A stretch of 64,000 nt of DNA from Nonomuraea cavernae. Lineage in GTDB: Bacteria > Actinomycetota > Actinomycetes > Streptosporangiales > Streptosporangiaceae. The stretch is taken from the NCBI RefSeq assembly GCF_014646355.1, contig NZ_BMNH01000018.1, positions 1-64,000 of the forward strand, given 5' to 3'. A program made the translations under genes and the position numbers. Shown here piece by piece: positions 32,698 to 44,065 of this stretch. The notes beneath the pieces are model-generated. The model was given only the letters and a program-made list of their open reading frames with translations. It had not been told where the DNA came from and ran no database searches. Each line of letters begins with the position of its first letter. Positions within the stretch are counted from its first letter, which is position 1.

Positions 32698-34023
32698 GTG
32701 AACGAGACCACCGCCAGGCCTTCGCCGTTCGCACGCGTGATGAACGTGCTCCAGCGCCTGGGCCGCTCCCTCATGCTGCCCATCGCCGCGCTGCCGGCCG
32801 CCGCGCTGCTGCTCCGCTTCGGCCAGCCCGACATGCTCGGCTCCAACGGCGCCGAGCCGGGCGGCCTGGCCGACGTGGCCGGGTTCGCGTGGATGAACCA
32901 GGTGGCCGAGGTGCTGGCCGCCGCGGGAGCCGCGCTGTTCGAGAACCTGCCCCTGCTGTTCGCCGTGGGCGTGGCGATCGGGTTCGCGCGCAAGTCCGAC
33001 GGTACGACCGCGCTCGCCGCGGTGGTCGGCTACCTGGTCTTCGACCGGGTGACCAAGGTGATGTTCTTCGGCTCCGGGATCAGGGAGACCGTCCTGCTCA
33101 GGCAGGTCCAGGACCAGGGCATCGTGGAGATCGTCAACTACGGCATGCAGAACCCCACCAAGGTGCTCGGCGGCATCATGATGGGTCTGGTCACCGCCCT
33201 GCTCTGGCAGCGGTTCCACCGGATCAAGCTGCCGTCGTGGCTGGCGTTCTTCGGTGGTCGGCGGTTCGTGCCCATCGTCACCGCGATCGTGGCGCTCCTG
33301 CTCGGCGTGCTCATCGGCTGGGTGTGGCCGATCCTGGGCGAGTGGATCGGCCACGCGGGCGAGGCGCTGACCACTCTCGGCCCCCTGGGCACCGGCATCT
33401 ACGGCCTGGTCAACCGGCTGCTGATCCCGCTCGGGCTGCACCATTTCGTCAACTCGATCGTCTGGCACGTCGTGCCGCAGTGCGAGGTCGGCGGACGGGT
33501 CCTCGGCGGCGACTGGAACTGCTACTTCGGCGGCGCCGAGCACTCCGGGCAGTTCATGGCCGGTTTCTTCCCGATCATGATGTTCGCGCTGCCGGCCGCC
33601 GCGCTCGCGATGTGGCGGGCCGCTCCCCGGCACCGGCGTCCGGCGGTGGGCGGCATCATGCTCTCGGCCGCCCTGGCCTCGTTCGTCACCGGCATCACCG
33701 AGCCGATCGAGTTCGCCTTCATCTTCGTGGCGCCTCTGCTGCTGGTCGTGCACGCCGTACTGACCGGACTCGCGATGGCGCTCACCACGCTGATCGGCGG
33801 CCAGCTCGGCTTCGGCTTCTCCGCCGGTCTGCTCGACATGCTGCTCAACGCCAGCAAGTCCAACACCCAGAACCTCCCGGGCATCCTCCTGCTCGGCGTG
33901 GTCTACGGGGTCGTCTACTACGTGGTGTTCAGCTTCCTGATCCGAAGGCTGGACATCCTGACGCCGGGCCGTGAGCCGGAGCCCGACGTCGACTCGGGCG
34001 AGGCCCGCACCCCCGAGACCTGA
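32698..34023 (+). CDS. nagE: PTS EIIC, N-acetylglucosamine permease
   Basis: A 441-residue membrane permease of the glucose/GlcNAc EIIC family with about ten helices. Diagnostic segments include SLMLPIAALPAAALLLRFGQ (about residues 24-43), LHHFVNSIVWHVVPQCEVGG (about 246) and ITEPIEFAFIFVAPLL (about 328), which contains the sugar-binding TEPIEF motif. GGAGGA precedes the GTG. It has no fused EIIB, which is encoded divergently at 30475. It follows dasR by 34 bases in the same operon, giving regulator and transporter a common dre-controlled promoter. Confidence 0.93.
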   Translation: MNETTARPSPFARVMNVLQRLGRSLMLPIAALPAAALLLRFGQPDMLGSNGAEPGGLADVAGFAWMNQVAEVLAAAGAALFENLPLLFAVGVAIGFARKSDGTTALAAVVGYLVFDRVTKVMFFGSGIRETVLLRQVQDQGIVEIVNYGMQNPTKVLGGIMMGLVTALLWQRFHRIKLPSWLAFFGGRRFVPIVTAIVALLLGVLIGWVWPILGEWIGHAGEALTTLGPLGTGIYGLVNRLLIPLGLHHFVNSIVWHVVPQCEVGGRVLGGDWNCYFGGAEHSGQFMAGFFPIMMFALPAAALAMWRAAPRHRRPAVGGIMLSAALASFVTGITEPIEFAFIFVAPLLLVVHAVLTGLAMALTTLIGGQLGFGFSAGLLDMLLNASKSNTQNLPGILLLGVVYGVVYYVVFSFLIRRLDILTPGREPEPDVDSGEARTPET

Positions 34024-34304
34024 CCCCTGACCGTCCGGTCGTGAGCCTCCCGAGCACCCCGGGCCGTGCGGCGCAGGTGGGTGACGCCGGCCGAAACGGG
34101 TTGGGGACAGGCCGGGCCCTCGGCGTGGCGGACCGAAACACGGAAGACGGCGGCGGATGCCCGATCCAGGTCGAGGTGATCTTCTCCACCAATGCGGCCG
34201 GGACGGTGGCGAACGCGGGAAAGTTGGCGACCGGCGTATCTGGCGGCCGGGCCGAAAACTCCTTGTATCGCTTTCTCATCCCCCCGGATGCCCTTGGAGG
34301 GCCC

Positions 34305-34736
34305 ATGTCAGCGCTGTCCCGCGTCACTCCCGTCCCCGAGTCGTCCGACCCGCGCCCCGAGCAGGTCCCGCAGGTGCGCGGAGCACTCGCCCTGGAGCCA
34401 CGCCCCCTCGTGTGGGGCCCGCCGGGCTCGATCCCCGACGAGCGGCGGCTGCGGCTGCTCGGACAGGCGCTGGCCGAGGTGCTCACCGGCAGGCGCCCGC
34501 CCGAGACCGTCGCCGAACGGCTCACCGACCAGGCCTACCGTGAGCTCGTCCGGGCGGGCCGGATGATCGAGTCCCGCAGACCGCCGTTCGCCGGGGTGCC
34601 GCATGTGAAGGAGCCGAGAGACGGAGCCGTGGAGATGTGCCTGCTGGTGCACTGCGGCGACCGCAGCCATGTCCTCGCCGTCCGGCTCGAACGGCGCGGG
34701 GTCCAGTGGCTGGTCACCGACGTCGAAACCGCCTGA
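34305..34736 (+). CDS. Rv3235-family conserved actinobacterial protein
   Basis: A 143-residue small soluble protein whose C-terminal half (RLRLLGQALAEVLTGRRPPETVAERLTDQAYREL...) matches the Rv3235 family encoded near secA in mycobacteria. TTGGAGG lies four bases before ATG 34305; longer frames are unsupported. Convergent with secA, as in the conserved actinobacterial block. Function unknown. The preceding 281-base gap (34024-34304) shows no gene or clear promoter. Confidence 0.82.
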   Translation: MSALSRVTPVPESSDPRPEQVPQVRGALALEPRPLVWGPPGSIPDERRLRLLGQALAEVLTGRRPPETVAERLTDQAYRELVRAGRMIESRRPPFAGVPHVKEPRDGAVEMCLLVHCGDRSHVLAVRLERRGVQWLVTDVETA

Positions 34737-34781
34737 GCCCGCCGGCCCCGGGAGGCACCGCGCACCGGCCACGAGCAGGGA

Positions 34782-34813
34782 ACGGCCCCGCCCGTCGAGG
34801 TGGGCGGGGCCGT
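34782..34813. terminator. Bidirectional hairpin terminator between Rv3235-like gene and secA
   Basis: A perfect 12-bp GC-rich stem (34782-34793 with 34802-34813) and 8-base loop lies between the convergent Rv3235-like and secA genes, eight bases beyond the secA stop. No T-run on either side. Confidence 0.75.
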
Positions 34814-34820
34814 CTCCGGA

Positions 34821-37613
<2,793 letters not shown>

Positions 37614-37839
37614 TTTATGTAAAGCTCCTCGCAGGTCTACCCCGGCGGCGCCGCCAGGAGGAGAGGCCGAGACAAACTTCCCCGTTGCCATGGTAGGCGG
37701 TTCCGCCAGCGGACACAGCCACCGCGACATCGTGGGCGCCGAACGAGTCTGGGAGAATGGGGCCCTAGGCAGAGGGTATGCCGGTTGACAGCCGGCTCGC
37801 ACCAAATGGCGGGATATCCGGCAAGGGAAGGATTTTGTC

Positions 37840-38100
37840 ATGGTTGAAGGCACGAAGACGGAACAGACCGAGAATCTGGGCAGTCACGGCGGACGCGCGT
37901 CTTCGTGGCTCGCCGTCACGGTCATGCTGATCGCCTTCATCGTCGCTGGGTTCGGGATGACCATGGCGAGCTGGACCCTGATCTGGGTCGGCGTCGGCCT
38001 GCTGGTCGTCGGAGGGATCCTGGCACTCGTCTTCGACATCTTCACCGATGTCGTGGTCGACGCGCCCCGCGTGGGGATGTCGGTCGAAGACCACCGCTGA
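37840..38100 (+). CDS. Small two-helix membrane protein (DUF6704-like)
   Basis: An 86-residue protein with HGGRASSWLAVTVMLIAFIVAGFGM and a second helix LIWVGVGLLVVGGILALVF, the HGx3-4-W plus two-helix pattern seen in small actinobacterial membrane proteins of the DUF6704 type. AAGGA is about nine bases before the ATG. It is divergent from secA and followed by the YcaQ-like gene. Function unknown. Confidence 0.75.
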   Translation: MVEGTKTEQTENLGSHGGRASSWLAVTVMLIAFIVAGFGMTMASWTLIWVGVGLLVVGGILALVFDIFTDVVVDAPRVGMSVEDHR

Positions 38101-38145
38101 TTCCAGGCCGGCGGCGGGCATCGCGTTCTGTCGGTGCCCGCCGCT

Positions 38146-38162
38146 AGCATGCGCGGCATGCT
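38146..38162. repeat. Inverted repeat upstream of the YcaQ-like gene
   Basis: AGCATGC-gcg-GCATGCT, a perfect 7-bp inverted repeat with a 3-base spacer, lies 21 bases before the ATG at 38184 and overlaps a TAGCAT that could be a -10 element. Possible operator; no regulator is identified. Confidence 0.4.
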
Positions 38163-38183
38163 TTGCCGTACGAAATCAGCGCA

Positions 38184-39383
38184 ATGTCCGATCTGACGGC
38201 CGACGAGGCACGCCGGATCATCCTGTGGGCGCAGGGGTTGCTCGGAGCTGACGTCCGGCGAGGCGGGGTGCACGGCATGCTCCGCAGACTCGGCGCGGTC
38301 CAGCTCGACACGATCTCGACCGTCGCCCGCTCCCACGAGCTGGTCGCCTACGCCCGGCTGGGCGCGGTCAGCCGCCCCAAGGTCGAGCGCGCCTACTGGC
38401 ACAACCCCGCTCAGAGCTTCGAATACTGGTGCCACGCCGCCTGCATCCTGCCCATCGAGCACTGGCCGCTCTACGCGTTCCGCCGCCGCGCCTTCCGCGA
38501 GCGCCGCTACCGCTGGCACGAGGTCCCCGACCACGTGGACACCTTGCTGCGGCAGGTCCGCGACTCCGGCCCGGTGACGACCGCCGACGTGGGCGGCGCA
38601 CGCCCCGTCAAGGCCGACGGCTCGACCGGCGAGTGGTGGGACTGGTCCGACTCCAAGATCGGTCTGGAGTGGCTGCTCGACATCGGCGAGCTGGTCTGCA
38701 CCCGCCGCGTCGGCTGGCGCCGCGTCTACGACCTGGCCGAACGGGTGGTGCCCGCCGACCTCCTGGCCGAGGAGCTCTCCGACGAGGAATGCGTGCTGCG
38801 GCTCGCGCGTGTCGCGGGCCGTTCGCTGGGCGTCGCGACCCGGGGCGACCTGATCGACTTCCTGCGGCTCAAGGGCCGCCACGCCGCGATGCTCGACGAG
38901 AGCCTGCTCAGCGGCGCCGCCGGGCTGGTGCCCGTGAACGTCGCCGGCTGGCCAGCCAAGAGGGGCCAGGCGGGCGCGTGGGCCGATCCCGCCGCCCTGG
39001 AGTCCCAGCCCCGCGGCCGGCACCGCACGACGCTCGTGTCACCGTTCGACTCGCTCATCTGGCACCGCGGCCGCACCGAGCGGGTCTTCGGCTTCGCCTA
39101 CCAGCTGGAGCTCTACGTGCCCAAGCACAAGCGCGTCCACGGCTACTTCACCATGCCGGTGCTGGCCGGCGGCCGGCTGATCGGCCGGGTCGACCCGGCG
39201 CGCGAGGGCACCACCCTGGTCGCCCGGCAGGTCAGCCTCGAACCCGGGCTCAGCGCCGCCAAGTGGGCCGGCGCGATCGGCGACGCCCTCTGGTCGGCCG
39301 CCGACTGGGTGGGTTGCGACGCCGTACGAGTCGAGCGCGCCGACCCGGAGCTCGCCGCCCACCTGGCGGCCGGCGTCAGGTGA
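38184..39383 (+). CDS. Winged-helix DNA glycosylase-like protein, YcaQ family
   Basis: A 399-residue protein of the YcaQ/AlkZ (HTH_42) family, DNA glycosylases that unhook interstrand cross-links or alkylated bases. The conserved QLDT segment (about residue 38) contains the catalytic Gln-x-Asp, and SPFDSLIWHRGRTERVFGFAYQLE (about 288) is the other hallmark. ATG 38184 gives the usual start MSDLTADEAR; a TTG at 38163 is possible. Its 3' end overlaps that of the convergent response regulator by eight bases. In Streptomyces such proteins protect against self-made genotoxins; no such cluster is visible here. Confidence 0.85.
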   Translation: MSDLTADEARRIILWAQGLLGADVRRGGVHGMLRRLGAVQLDTISTVARSHELVAYARLGAVSRPKVERAYWHNPAQSFEYWCHAACILPIEHWPLYAFRRRAFRERRYRWHEVPDHVDTLLRQVRDSGPVTTADVGGARPVKADGSTGEWWDWSDSKIGLEWLLDIGELVCTRRVGWRRVYDLAERVVPADLLAEELSDEECVLRLARVAGRSLGVATRGDLIDFLRLKGRHAAMLDESLLSGAAGLVPVNVAGWPAKRGQAGAWADPAALESQPRGRHRTTLVSPFDSLIWHRGRTERVFGFAYQLELYVPKHKRVHGYFTMPVLAGGRLIGRVDPAREGTTLVARQVSLEPGLSAAKWAGAIGDALWSAADWVGCDAVRVERADPELAAHLAAGVR

Positions 39384-40074
39384 TCTCCAGCATGCGCTCG
39401 CGCACCGCGTAGACCACGGCCTCCATGCGCGAGTGCAGCTGGAGCTTGTCCAGGATGTTGCGGACGTGGTTCTTCACGGTGTTCTCGCTGATGAACAACT
39501 GCTTGGCGATCTCGCGGTTGTTCATGCCCTTGGCGACCAGACGGAGCACCTCCATCTCGCGGTCGGTCAGCCTGGGCACCGGCAGCTGGGGCGGCCGCTC
39601 GCTCTCCTTGCGGCTCATGTTCGCGAACTCACTGATGAGCTTCGCGGCCATGGCCGGGTTGATGAGCGACTGCCCTTCGTGCACCCCACGCACCGCGGCG
39701 GGCACGTCGTTGATCTGCACGTCCTTGAGGAGGTAGCCCGTCGCGCCGGCCTTGATGGCCTCGAACAGGTCCTCCTCCTCGTCGCTGACGGTCAGCATGA
39801 TGATCCGGGTGCTCGGCACCGAGGCCTTGATGCCCTTCGTCGCCTCGATGCCGTCCTGCCGGGGCATCCGCACGTCCATCAGCGCCACGTCGGGCATGAG
39901 GCGATCGGCCGCCTCGACCGCCTCCTGCCCGTCGCTCGCCTCACCGACCACCTCGATATCCGGCTCGGCCGCCAGCGCCAGTGCCAGGCTCCGCCTGATC
40001 AGTTCGTGATCGTCGACGATCAGCACACGGATGGGCTCGCCACTCGGCGCGCCGGTCTCGCTGGACTCTGTCAC
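39376..40074 (-). CDS. NarL/FixJ-type response regulator
   Basis: A 232-residue DNA-binding response regulator: receiver domain (about residues 15-130) with acidic pair VDDHE, phospho-acceptor in DVALMDVRMPRQDG, and Lys in YLLKD, then a LuxR-type helix-turn-helix (about 165-225; LTDREMEVLRLVAKGMNNREIAKQLFISENTVKNHVRNIL). GTG 40074 follows AGGAGG by four bases; a longer upstream frame has no site. No sensor kinase is adjacent, so it is an orphan regulator. It sits downstream of hpf on the same strand, a common actinobacterial arrangement. Confidence 0.9.
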   Translation of the reverse strand: MTESSETGAPSGEPIRVLIVDDHELIRRSLALALAAEPDIEVVGEASDGQEAVEAADRLMPDVALMDVRMPRQDGIEATKGIKASVPSTRIIMLTVSDEEEDLFEAIKAGATGYLLKDVQINDVPAAVRGVHEGQSLINPAMAAKLISEFANMSRKESERPPQLPVPRLTDREMEVLRLVAKGMNNREIAKQLFISENTVKNHVRNILDKLQLHSRMEAVVYAVRERMLEIT

Positions 40075-40234
40075 GAGGCCTCCTTGATCCGCCTCGCGAC
40101 CTCGGTTCGCTCGCCCATCACCTGACTGAGCTCGCTCACGTCTCCTCCTCGTCGGGGGGCCAGAGCCGTCGAACCGCCATGATGGCACGGGTGCCACGGT
40201 TCTCGGGTGGTCGAGAAGATCTTTTAAGACCGTA

Positions 40235-40885
40235 TCAGGGCTCCACGAGCCGCAACACGCCGTAGTTGTAGCCACGCCGGTTGTACACGACACACGGCTG
40301 GCCGCTCTCCTTGTCGCGGAACAGGTAAAAGTCGTGGCCGACCAGCTCCATCTCGAGGAGGGCCTGGTCGATGGTCATGGGATCGGCTTTGTGAAACTTC
40401 TCCCTCACGATGAGCGGGCCGTCCCCGTCCATCTCGATGGGGACGATGTCGTCGTACTGCCTGTCGTCCGGCAGCTCGTCTTCCTCGGGCTCGACCGGCT
40501 TGGTCTCGCTGGGCGTCAGATCGGCGACGTCGGGCAGCGTCGCGGTGATCTCCGCCACCGAGGGCGGGGCGTGGTTGCCATGGTGGACCTTGCGCCGGTC
40601 GGCGAGCCTGCGCATGCGGCCTTCCAGCTTGTCGAGGGCCAGATCGAGAGCGCCGAATCGGTCATCGGCGGAGGCTTCGGCACGGATCGCCGGCCCCCGG
40701 GAGTGGATGGTCAGCTCCACGCGCTCGCGCTGCTGGGCGAGTCGCGGGTTGCGCTCCTTGGACACCTCCACATCGACTCGGATGAGCTTGCTGTCCAGGC
40801 GCTCGATCCTGGCCAGCTTGGTCGTCACGTGGTCTCGGAACCGATCGCTCACTCCTGTGTGCCGGCCCTTGACGATGATGTCCAT
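40235..40885 (-). CDS. hpf: Ribosome hibernation promoting factor, long form
   Basis: A 216-residue protein that silences ribosomes by 100S dimer formation in stationary phase or stress. The N-terminal S30AE domain (about residues 1-105) starts MDIIVKGRHTGVSDRFRDHV; the C-terminal dimerisation domain (about 155-216) has FHKADPMTIDQALLEMELVGHDFYLFRD and ends YNYGVLRLVEP. A GGGGGG tract is eight bases before the ATG. The upstream 600-base gap contains a promoter-like sequence about 390 bases away, implying a long leader. Confidence 0.94.
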   Translation of the reverse strand: MDIIVKGRHTGVSDRFRDHVTTKLARIERLDSKLIRVDVEVSKERNPRLAQQRERVELTIHSRGPAIRAEASADDRFGALDLALDKLEGRMRRLADRRKVHHGNHAPPSVAEITATLPDVADLTPSETKPVEPEEDELPDDRQYDDIVPIEMDGDGPLIVREKFHKADPMTIDQALLEMELVGHDFYLFRDKESGQPCVVYNRRGYNYGVLRLVEP

Positions 40886-41272
40886 ACAACAGCCCCCCTT
40901 CGTCTAACGACTGAGAACGAGCGCCCGACGATGCGCCTGCCGGACGGGGCCTTTTACTTGCCTTTCTCTCACCGGTACCCTCTTCCGACGTCGCGTCACC
41001 GGGATCTCGGGTGGCACCCGCCCGGCCGACCTGGTCTTCGACCCCACATCCGCCTGCTGAGGGGTTCGCAGCTCTGTCGCCACTACTGCCCTTCTCTCCT
41101 GACGAGGGACATCTGGACCCTCGGGGAGGCAGGACTTACCCCTAAGCCGCACCGTGCTCGATCGACAAAGAGTCGCCTTACGTGGACCGTTTCGCCTGCG
41201 GCTGGCATCGGCTAGCAGAGCCGGGAGCCCCGACCCTGCGCAACCACGGACCCGAACGGGTGCCATGTCTGA

Positions 41273-41302
41273 ACGCTATCTCTCCTCGGCGGCTGATGTC
41301 AG
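41273..41302 (-). promoter_or_regulatory. Candidate promoter for hpf
   Basis: CTGACA (41302-41297) and TAGCGT (41278-41273) with an 18-bp spacer on the minus strand fit the actinomycete housekeeping pattern (TTGACN/TANNNT). Predicted start is about 41266, some 380 bases before hpf. Confidence 0.5.
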
Positions 41303-41408
41303 CCGGACAAACCCCCAAATGATCACTTTCCGTGATTTTCGTACTTTGTTACGGGGGTGAAGGGTGCACCGGTTGATACGGAGCACCCCGTATGGGCATG
41401 GGATCGAT

Positions 41409-41435
41409 GGACGCTGAGCTGGTCGGTCAGCGTCC
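41409..41435 (-). terminator. Hairpin downstream of comF
   Basis: GGACGCTGA (41409-41417) pairs perfectly with TCAGCGTCC (41427-41435) across a 9-base loop, 52 bases beyond the comF stop. No T-run. Probably ends the mtrA-mtrB-lpqB-comF transcript before hpf's own promoter. Confidence 0.5.
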
Positions 41436-41487
41436 AGAGGTGAGCGATATATCACGATCTGGCGACCACCTCTCATTGGATCTTTCT

Positions 41488-42246
41488 TCACAGAGGGTCA
41501 CCGTATCCTTCTTGAGATCTTCGGCGTGTCGCCGCCACCGTCGCGGCGAAGAGCACCGGCGCGCCGCCCGCGCGAAGTGCCCTGGCGGCCTCGGCCAGGG
41601 TGGAACCGGTGGTCACCAGGTCGTCCACCAGCACCACGGGACCGTCGACGGGCCCGGCCAGGCGCAGCGAGCCGGCCAGGTTGGCGGCCCGGCCCGCGGC
41701 GCCCAGACCGGTCTGGTCGGCCACGCGCCGGGCCGGGGCCAGCACGTGGCGCACCTCTGCCCGATGACCGAGCCGCCCCAGCCGGGCGGCGGTCAGCGCG
41801 GCCAGCCGCCCGACGGGGTCATGCCCCCTCGCCCGACGGGTGCGGCGCGCGCTCGGCACCGGCACCAGCGTGAACCCGCCCGCCCCTGGGCGGCCGGGCA
41901 TCCCGGCGGACATCCTGGTTGCCATCACCGCGGGCATCCCGGCGGGCATCCCGGCGGACACCTCGGAAGCCATCCCGAAGGCCACGGTGAAGGCCAGCGC
42001 GTCGGCCAGGGGCGCGGCGAGCGCCACCTGAGCCCGTTCCTTGTAGGAGACGATGGCCCGCCGGACGGGACCCGCGTAGTCGGCCGCCGACCAGCACTCG
42101 GGCAGCCCCGGCGGGCGCGGGCTGGGCGAGCGGCGCGCCGGGTCGGCGAAGAGACCCTCCTGGCAGCGGTCGCAGAGCGGGGCGCCCCTCACGCCACAGC
42201 CCACGCACGGCTGCGGCAGGAGCAGATCCAGCAGGGCAGTCAGCAC
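41488..42246 (-). CDS. comF: ComF family phosphoribosyltransferase-like protein with repeat insertion
   Basis: A 252-residue ComF protein: N-terminal zinc ribbon CVGC...CDRC (about residues 11-30) and a C-terminal phosphoribosyltransferase domain with VVLVDDLVTTGSTL (about 213). ComF is linked to DNA uptake and helicase partnership in competent bacteria. Between residues about 95 and 125 is a low-complexity insertion rich in Met-Pro-Ala-Gly, coded by near-identical GGGCATCCCGGCGG repeats. The GTG at 42246 is the best available start and follows lpqB by 55 bases; the N-terminal boundary is not certain. Confidence 0.85.
   Translation of the reverse strand: MLTALLDLLLPQPCVGCGVRGAPLCDRCQEGLFADPARRSPSPRPPGLPECWSAADYAGPVRRAIVSYKERAQVALAAPLADALAFTVAFGMASEVSAGMPAGMPAVMATRMSAGMPGRPGAGGFTLVPVPSARRTRRARGHDPVGRLAALTAARLGRLGHRAEVRHVLAPARRVADQTGLGAAGRAANLAGSLRLAGPVDGPVVLVDDLVTTGSTLAEAARALRAGGAPVLFAATVAATRRRSQEGYGDPL
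41896..41957. repeat. 14-bp repeats inside comF
   Basis: GGGCATCCCGGCGG occurs at 41896-41909, 41932-41945 and 41944-41957 (the last two overlapping by two bases). On the comF strand the array encodes repeated A-G-M-P residues in a surface loop of the phosphoribosyltransferase-like domain. Confidence 0.7.
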
Positions 42247-42301
42247 ACCGCCAGCATGCCCACCGTCACCGACGGTTTCCGGGGCGTCAGCTTCCGGCGC
42301 G

Positions 42302-44065
42302 TCAGCCCAGGGGGAAGAGGGGGCTGTCGGCGTCGGACTCCACCTTGGACGTCCAGGCCTGCGACTCGCGCTTGAACTCGAGGACCTCGCCGCCGTCCTG
42401 CGTGGCGGCCAGGACGCGGTCACTCAGCGCGGTGAGGCTCTTGAGCCCCTTGTTGCCTGTGGGAAGCTGCGTGGTCTCGCCGTCGCCGATGTTGATCTCC
42501 CTGACGCTCTGTACGGCGTTGCTCTGCACGAGCACCAGCAGCCGCTCGCCGTCTCGCCAGGCGATGTCCCTGATCTCCTCGTCCTTGACCGTGGTCAGCG
42601 TCTGGAAGTTGCCCAGCATCGTGGCGCCGGCCCCACTGGTGATCGCGCCGATCATGACCTGGTTCTCGCCGATGGTCACCGCGACCCGGACACCGTCCCT
42701 GGCGATCCGGAGCCGGGTGACGTCGAGGTTGTCAAGGCCGGGCGCGGCGACGCGCTCGGGGCCGCGACCGGCCGTCACATCGCAGCGCAGCACGGCTCCG
42801 GCGGCCTTGTCGTAGGTCCACAGGGTGCCGTCGCGATGCCAGGACGGGGCCGTGAGCTCGTTGCCGGGGATCCACTGCTCCCACCGGCCGTCCGGGGCGA
42901 CGCGGGTGACCCAGATGCCGCCACCGCCCTGGTGCTTGCCCGCGATCAGATCGCCGCCGCCGGACATCGCCAGGTTCGTGTAGGTCTCGCCCGGCTGACC
43001 GGCGGGGCCCTGGACGGCGTTGCCCGCGCCGTCGTCGTTCAGCGAGTGGACCGCCCCCTTGCTCGTGTAGTAGGCGGGGCGGACGTCGTTGTCCAGCCAC
43101 TCCTCGCGCAGGATGGCGGGGATCGTCAGCGCCTCGGACGAGAAGAACGGCTCGCCGTCGAGCTGCACCTCGATGATCCGGCCGTTGGCCACGTTGTTGG
43201 CGTTGAGGCTCCACTTCAGCTGGGCCTTGAGCCCGTCGGCGAAGACGCCGCCGGCGTCGATCGGGCCGCTCAGGTTGACCACCACGCGGTCGTCGGCCGA
43301 GCGGACCGACCTGACGCTCAGGCCCTGCGGGAAGACGCTGCCGACCGCGCCCGACAGAGCCCTGCTCGGGCCCTGGAGCAGGCGTCTGACGATGGTCTCG
43401 GCGAAGTTCTCCGTGGGCTTGACGCGCAGCCGCACCCGGTCGGCCACCAGCCGCCGGTCGGTCGCCGGGTCGGCCACGCCGGGCGGTCCGGCCAGGTAGT
43501 AGAGGCTCGTCGGCCGGTACGCGCGGCTCACGTCGTCCTGCGTGAGCAGCAGGCCGGAGCCGCCTTCCATCGACGTGACGCGGTAGGCGCCCTGTTCGTT
43601 CTGCAGGAGCAGGAAGTCGATCCGCTGGGGCTGCGCGCCCGAGATGGGCACGTAGGTGTCGTCGTCCTCGATCCGGGCGACCGGGGTGCCGGTCAGCCTG
43701 ATGCGGACCTCCTTGCCGTCGCCCTTGCCCACGTACTCGTACTTGGGAGTGTTGCCGATCACGGTGACCGGGCCGTCCGGCCGCCAGGTCTTCGCGGCCT
43801 CGCCCGTCAGGTAGCCGGGCAGCACCTCGGGGTCGTCGGCGTAGGCGGCCATCGCGGCCTGCAGCCCCTGCACCACCTGCTGGGGGCTCCAGTCGTCGCG
43901 GGGCGAGACCGCGATCATGCGCTGGAACGGCTTGCTCAGGTCGCCTCCGCCGGCCTCCTCCACGGGGAACGGCCCTCCGACGGGGATCACCGCGCAGCCC
44001 GACCCCGCGCACGCCACGGCGGCCGCGAGCACCAGGGCGGCGCCGAGCCGGCTAGTCCTCGTCAT
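42302..44065 (-). CDS. lpqB: Lipoprotein LpqB
   Basis: A 587-residue cell-surface lipoprotein that interacts with the sensor kinase MtrB. The signal peptide ends at lipobox GSGC (Cys24). A GerMN domain lies at about residues 200-330 (RLRVKPTENFAETIVRRLLQGP) and the C-terminal half is a beta-propeller-like LpqB domain (about 345-585). It overlaps the mtrB 3' end by 14 bases, the conserved order mtrA-mtrB-lpqB, and transcription continues to comF. Confidence 0.95.
   Translation of the reverse strand: MTRTSRLGAALVLAAAVACAGSGCAVIPVGGPFPVEEAGGGDLSKPFQRMIAVSPRDDWSPQQVVQGLQAAMAAYADDPEVLPGYLTGEAAKTWRPDGPVTVIGNTPKYEYVGKGDGKEVRIRLTGTPVARIEDDDTYVPISGAQPQRIDFLLLQNEQGAYRVTSMEGGSGLLLTQDDVSRAYRPTSLYYLAGPPGVADPATDRRLVADRVRLRVKPTENFAETIVRRLLQGPSRALSGAVGSVFPQGLSVRSVRSADDRVVVNLSGPIDAGGVFADGLKAQLKWSLNANNVANGRIIEVQLDGEPFFSSEALTIPAILREEWLDNDVRPAYYTSKGAVHSLNDDGAGNAVQGPAGQPGETYTNLAMSGGGDLIAGKHQGGGGIWVTRVAPDGRWEQWIPGNELTAPSWHRDGTLWTYDKAAGAVLRCDVTAGRGPERVAAPGLDNLDVTRLRIARDGVRVAVTIGENQVMIGAITSGAGATMLGNFQTLTTVKDEEIRDIAWRDGERLLVLVQSNAVQSVREINIGDGETTQLPTGNKGLKSLTALSDRVLAATQDGGEVLEFKRESQAWTSKVESDADSPLFPLG

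Larger units (their letters stand above)
40886..41487. other. 602-base non-coding region between hpf and comF
   Basis: No convincing protein gene. On the minus strand a -35/-10 pair (CTGACA 41302-41297, TAGCGT 41278-41273, 18-bp spacer) points towards hpf. A 120-codon frame (41266-40904) starts precisely at the predicted transcription start but has GC3 well below its neighbours and many rare codons, so the stretch is more likely a structured hpf leader. A 9-bp perfect hairpin (41409-41435) and a 6-bp hairpin (41376-41393) lie towards comF. Confidence 0.6.

Noticed and set aside
40904..41266. 120-residue Arg-rich protein upstream of hpf
   Set aside because: GC3 is clearly lower than in neighbouring genes and rare codons (CTA, AGA, GTA, AAA) are frequent; kept only as a possible leader ORF, not as a called gene.
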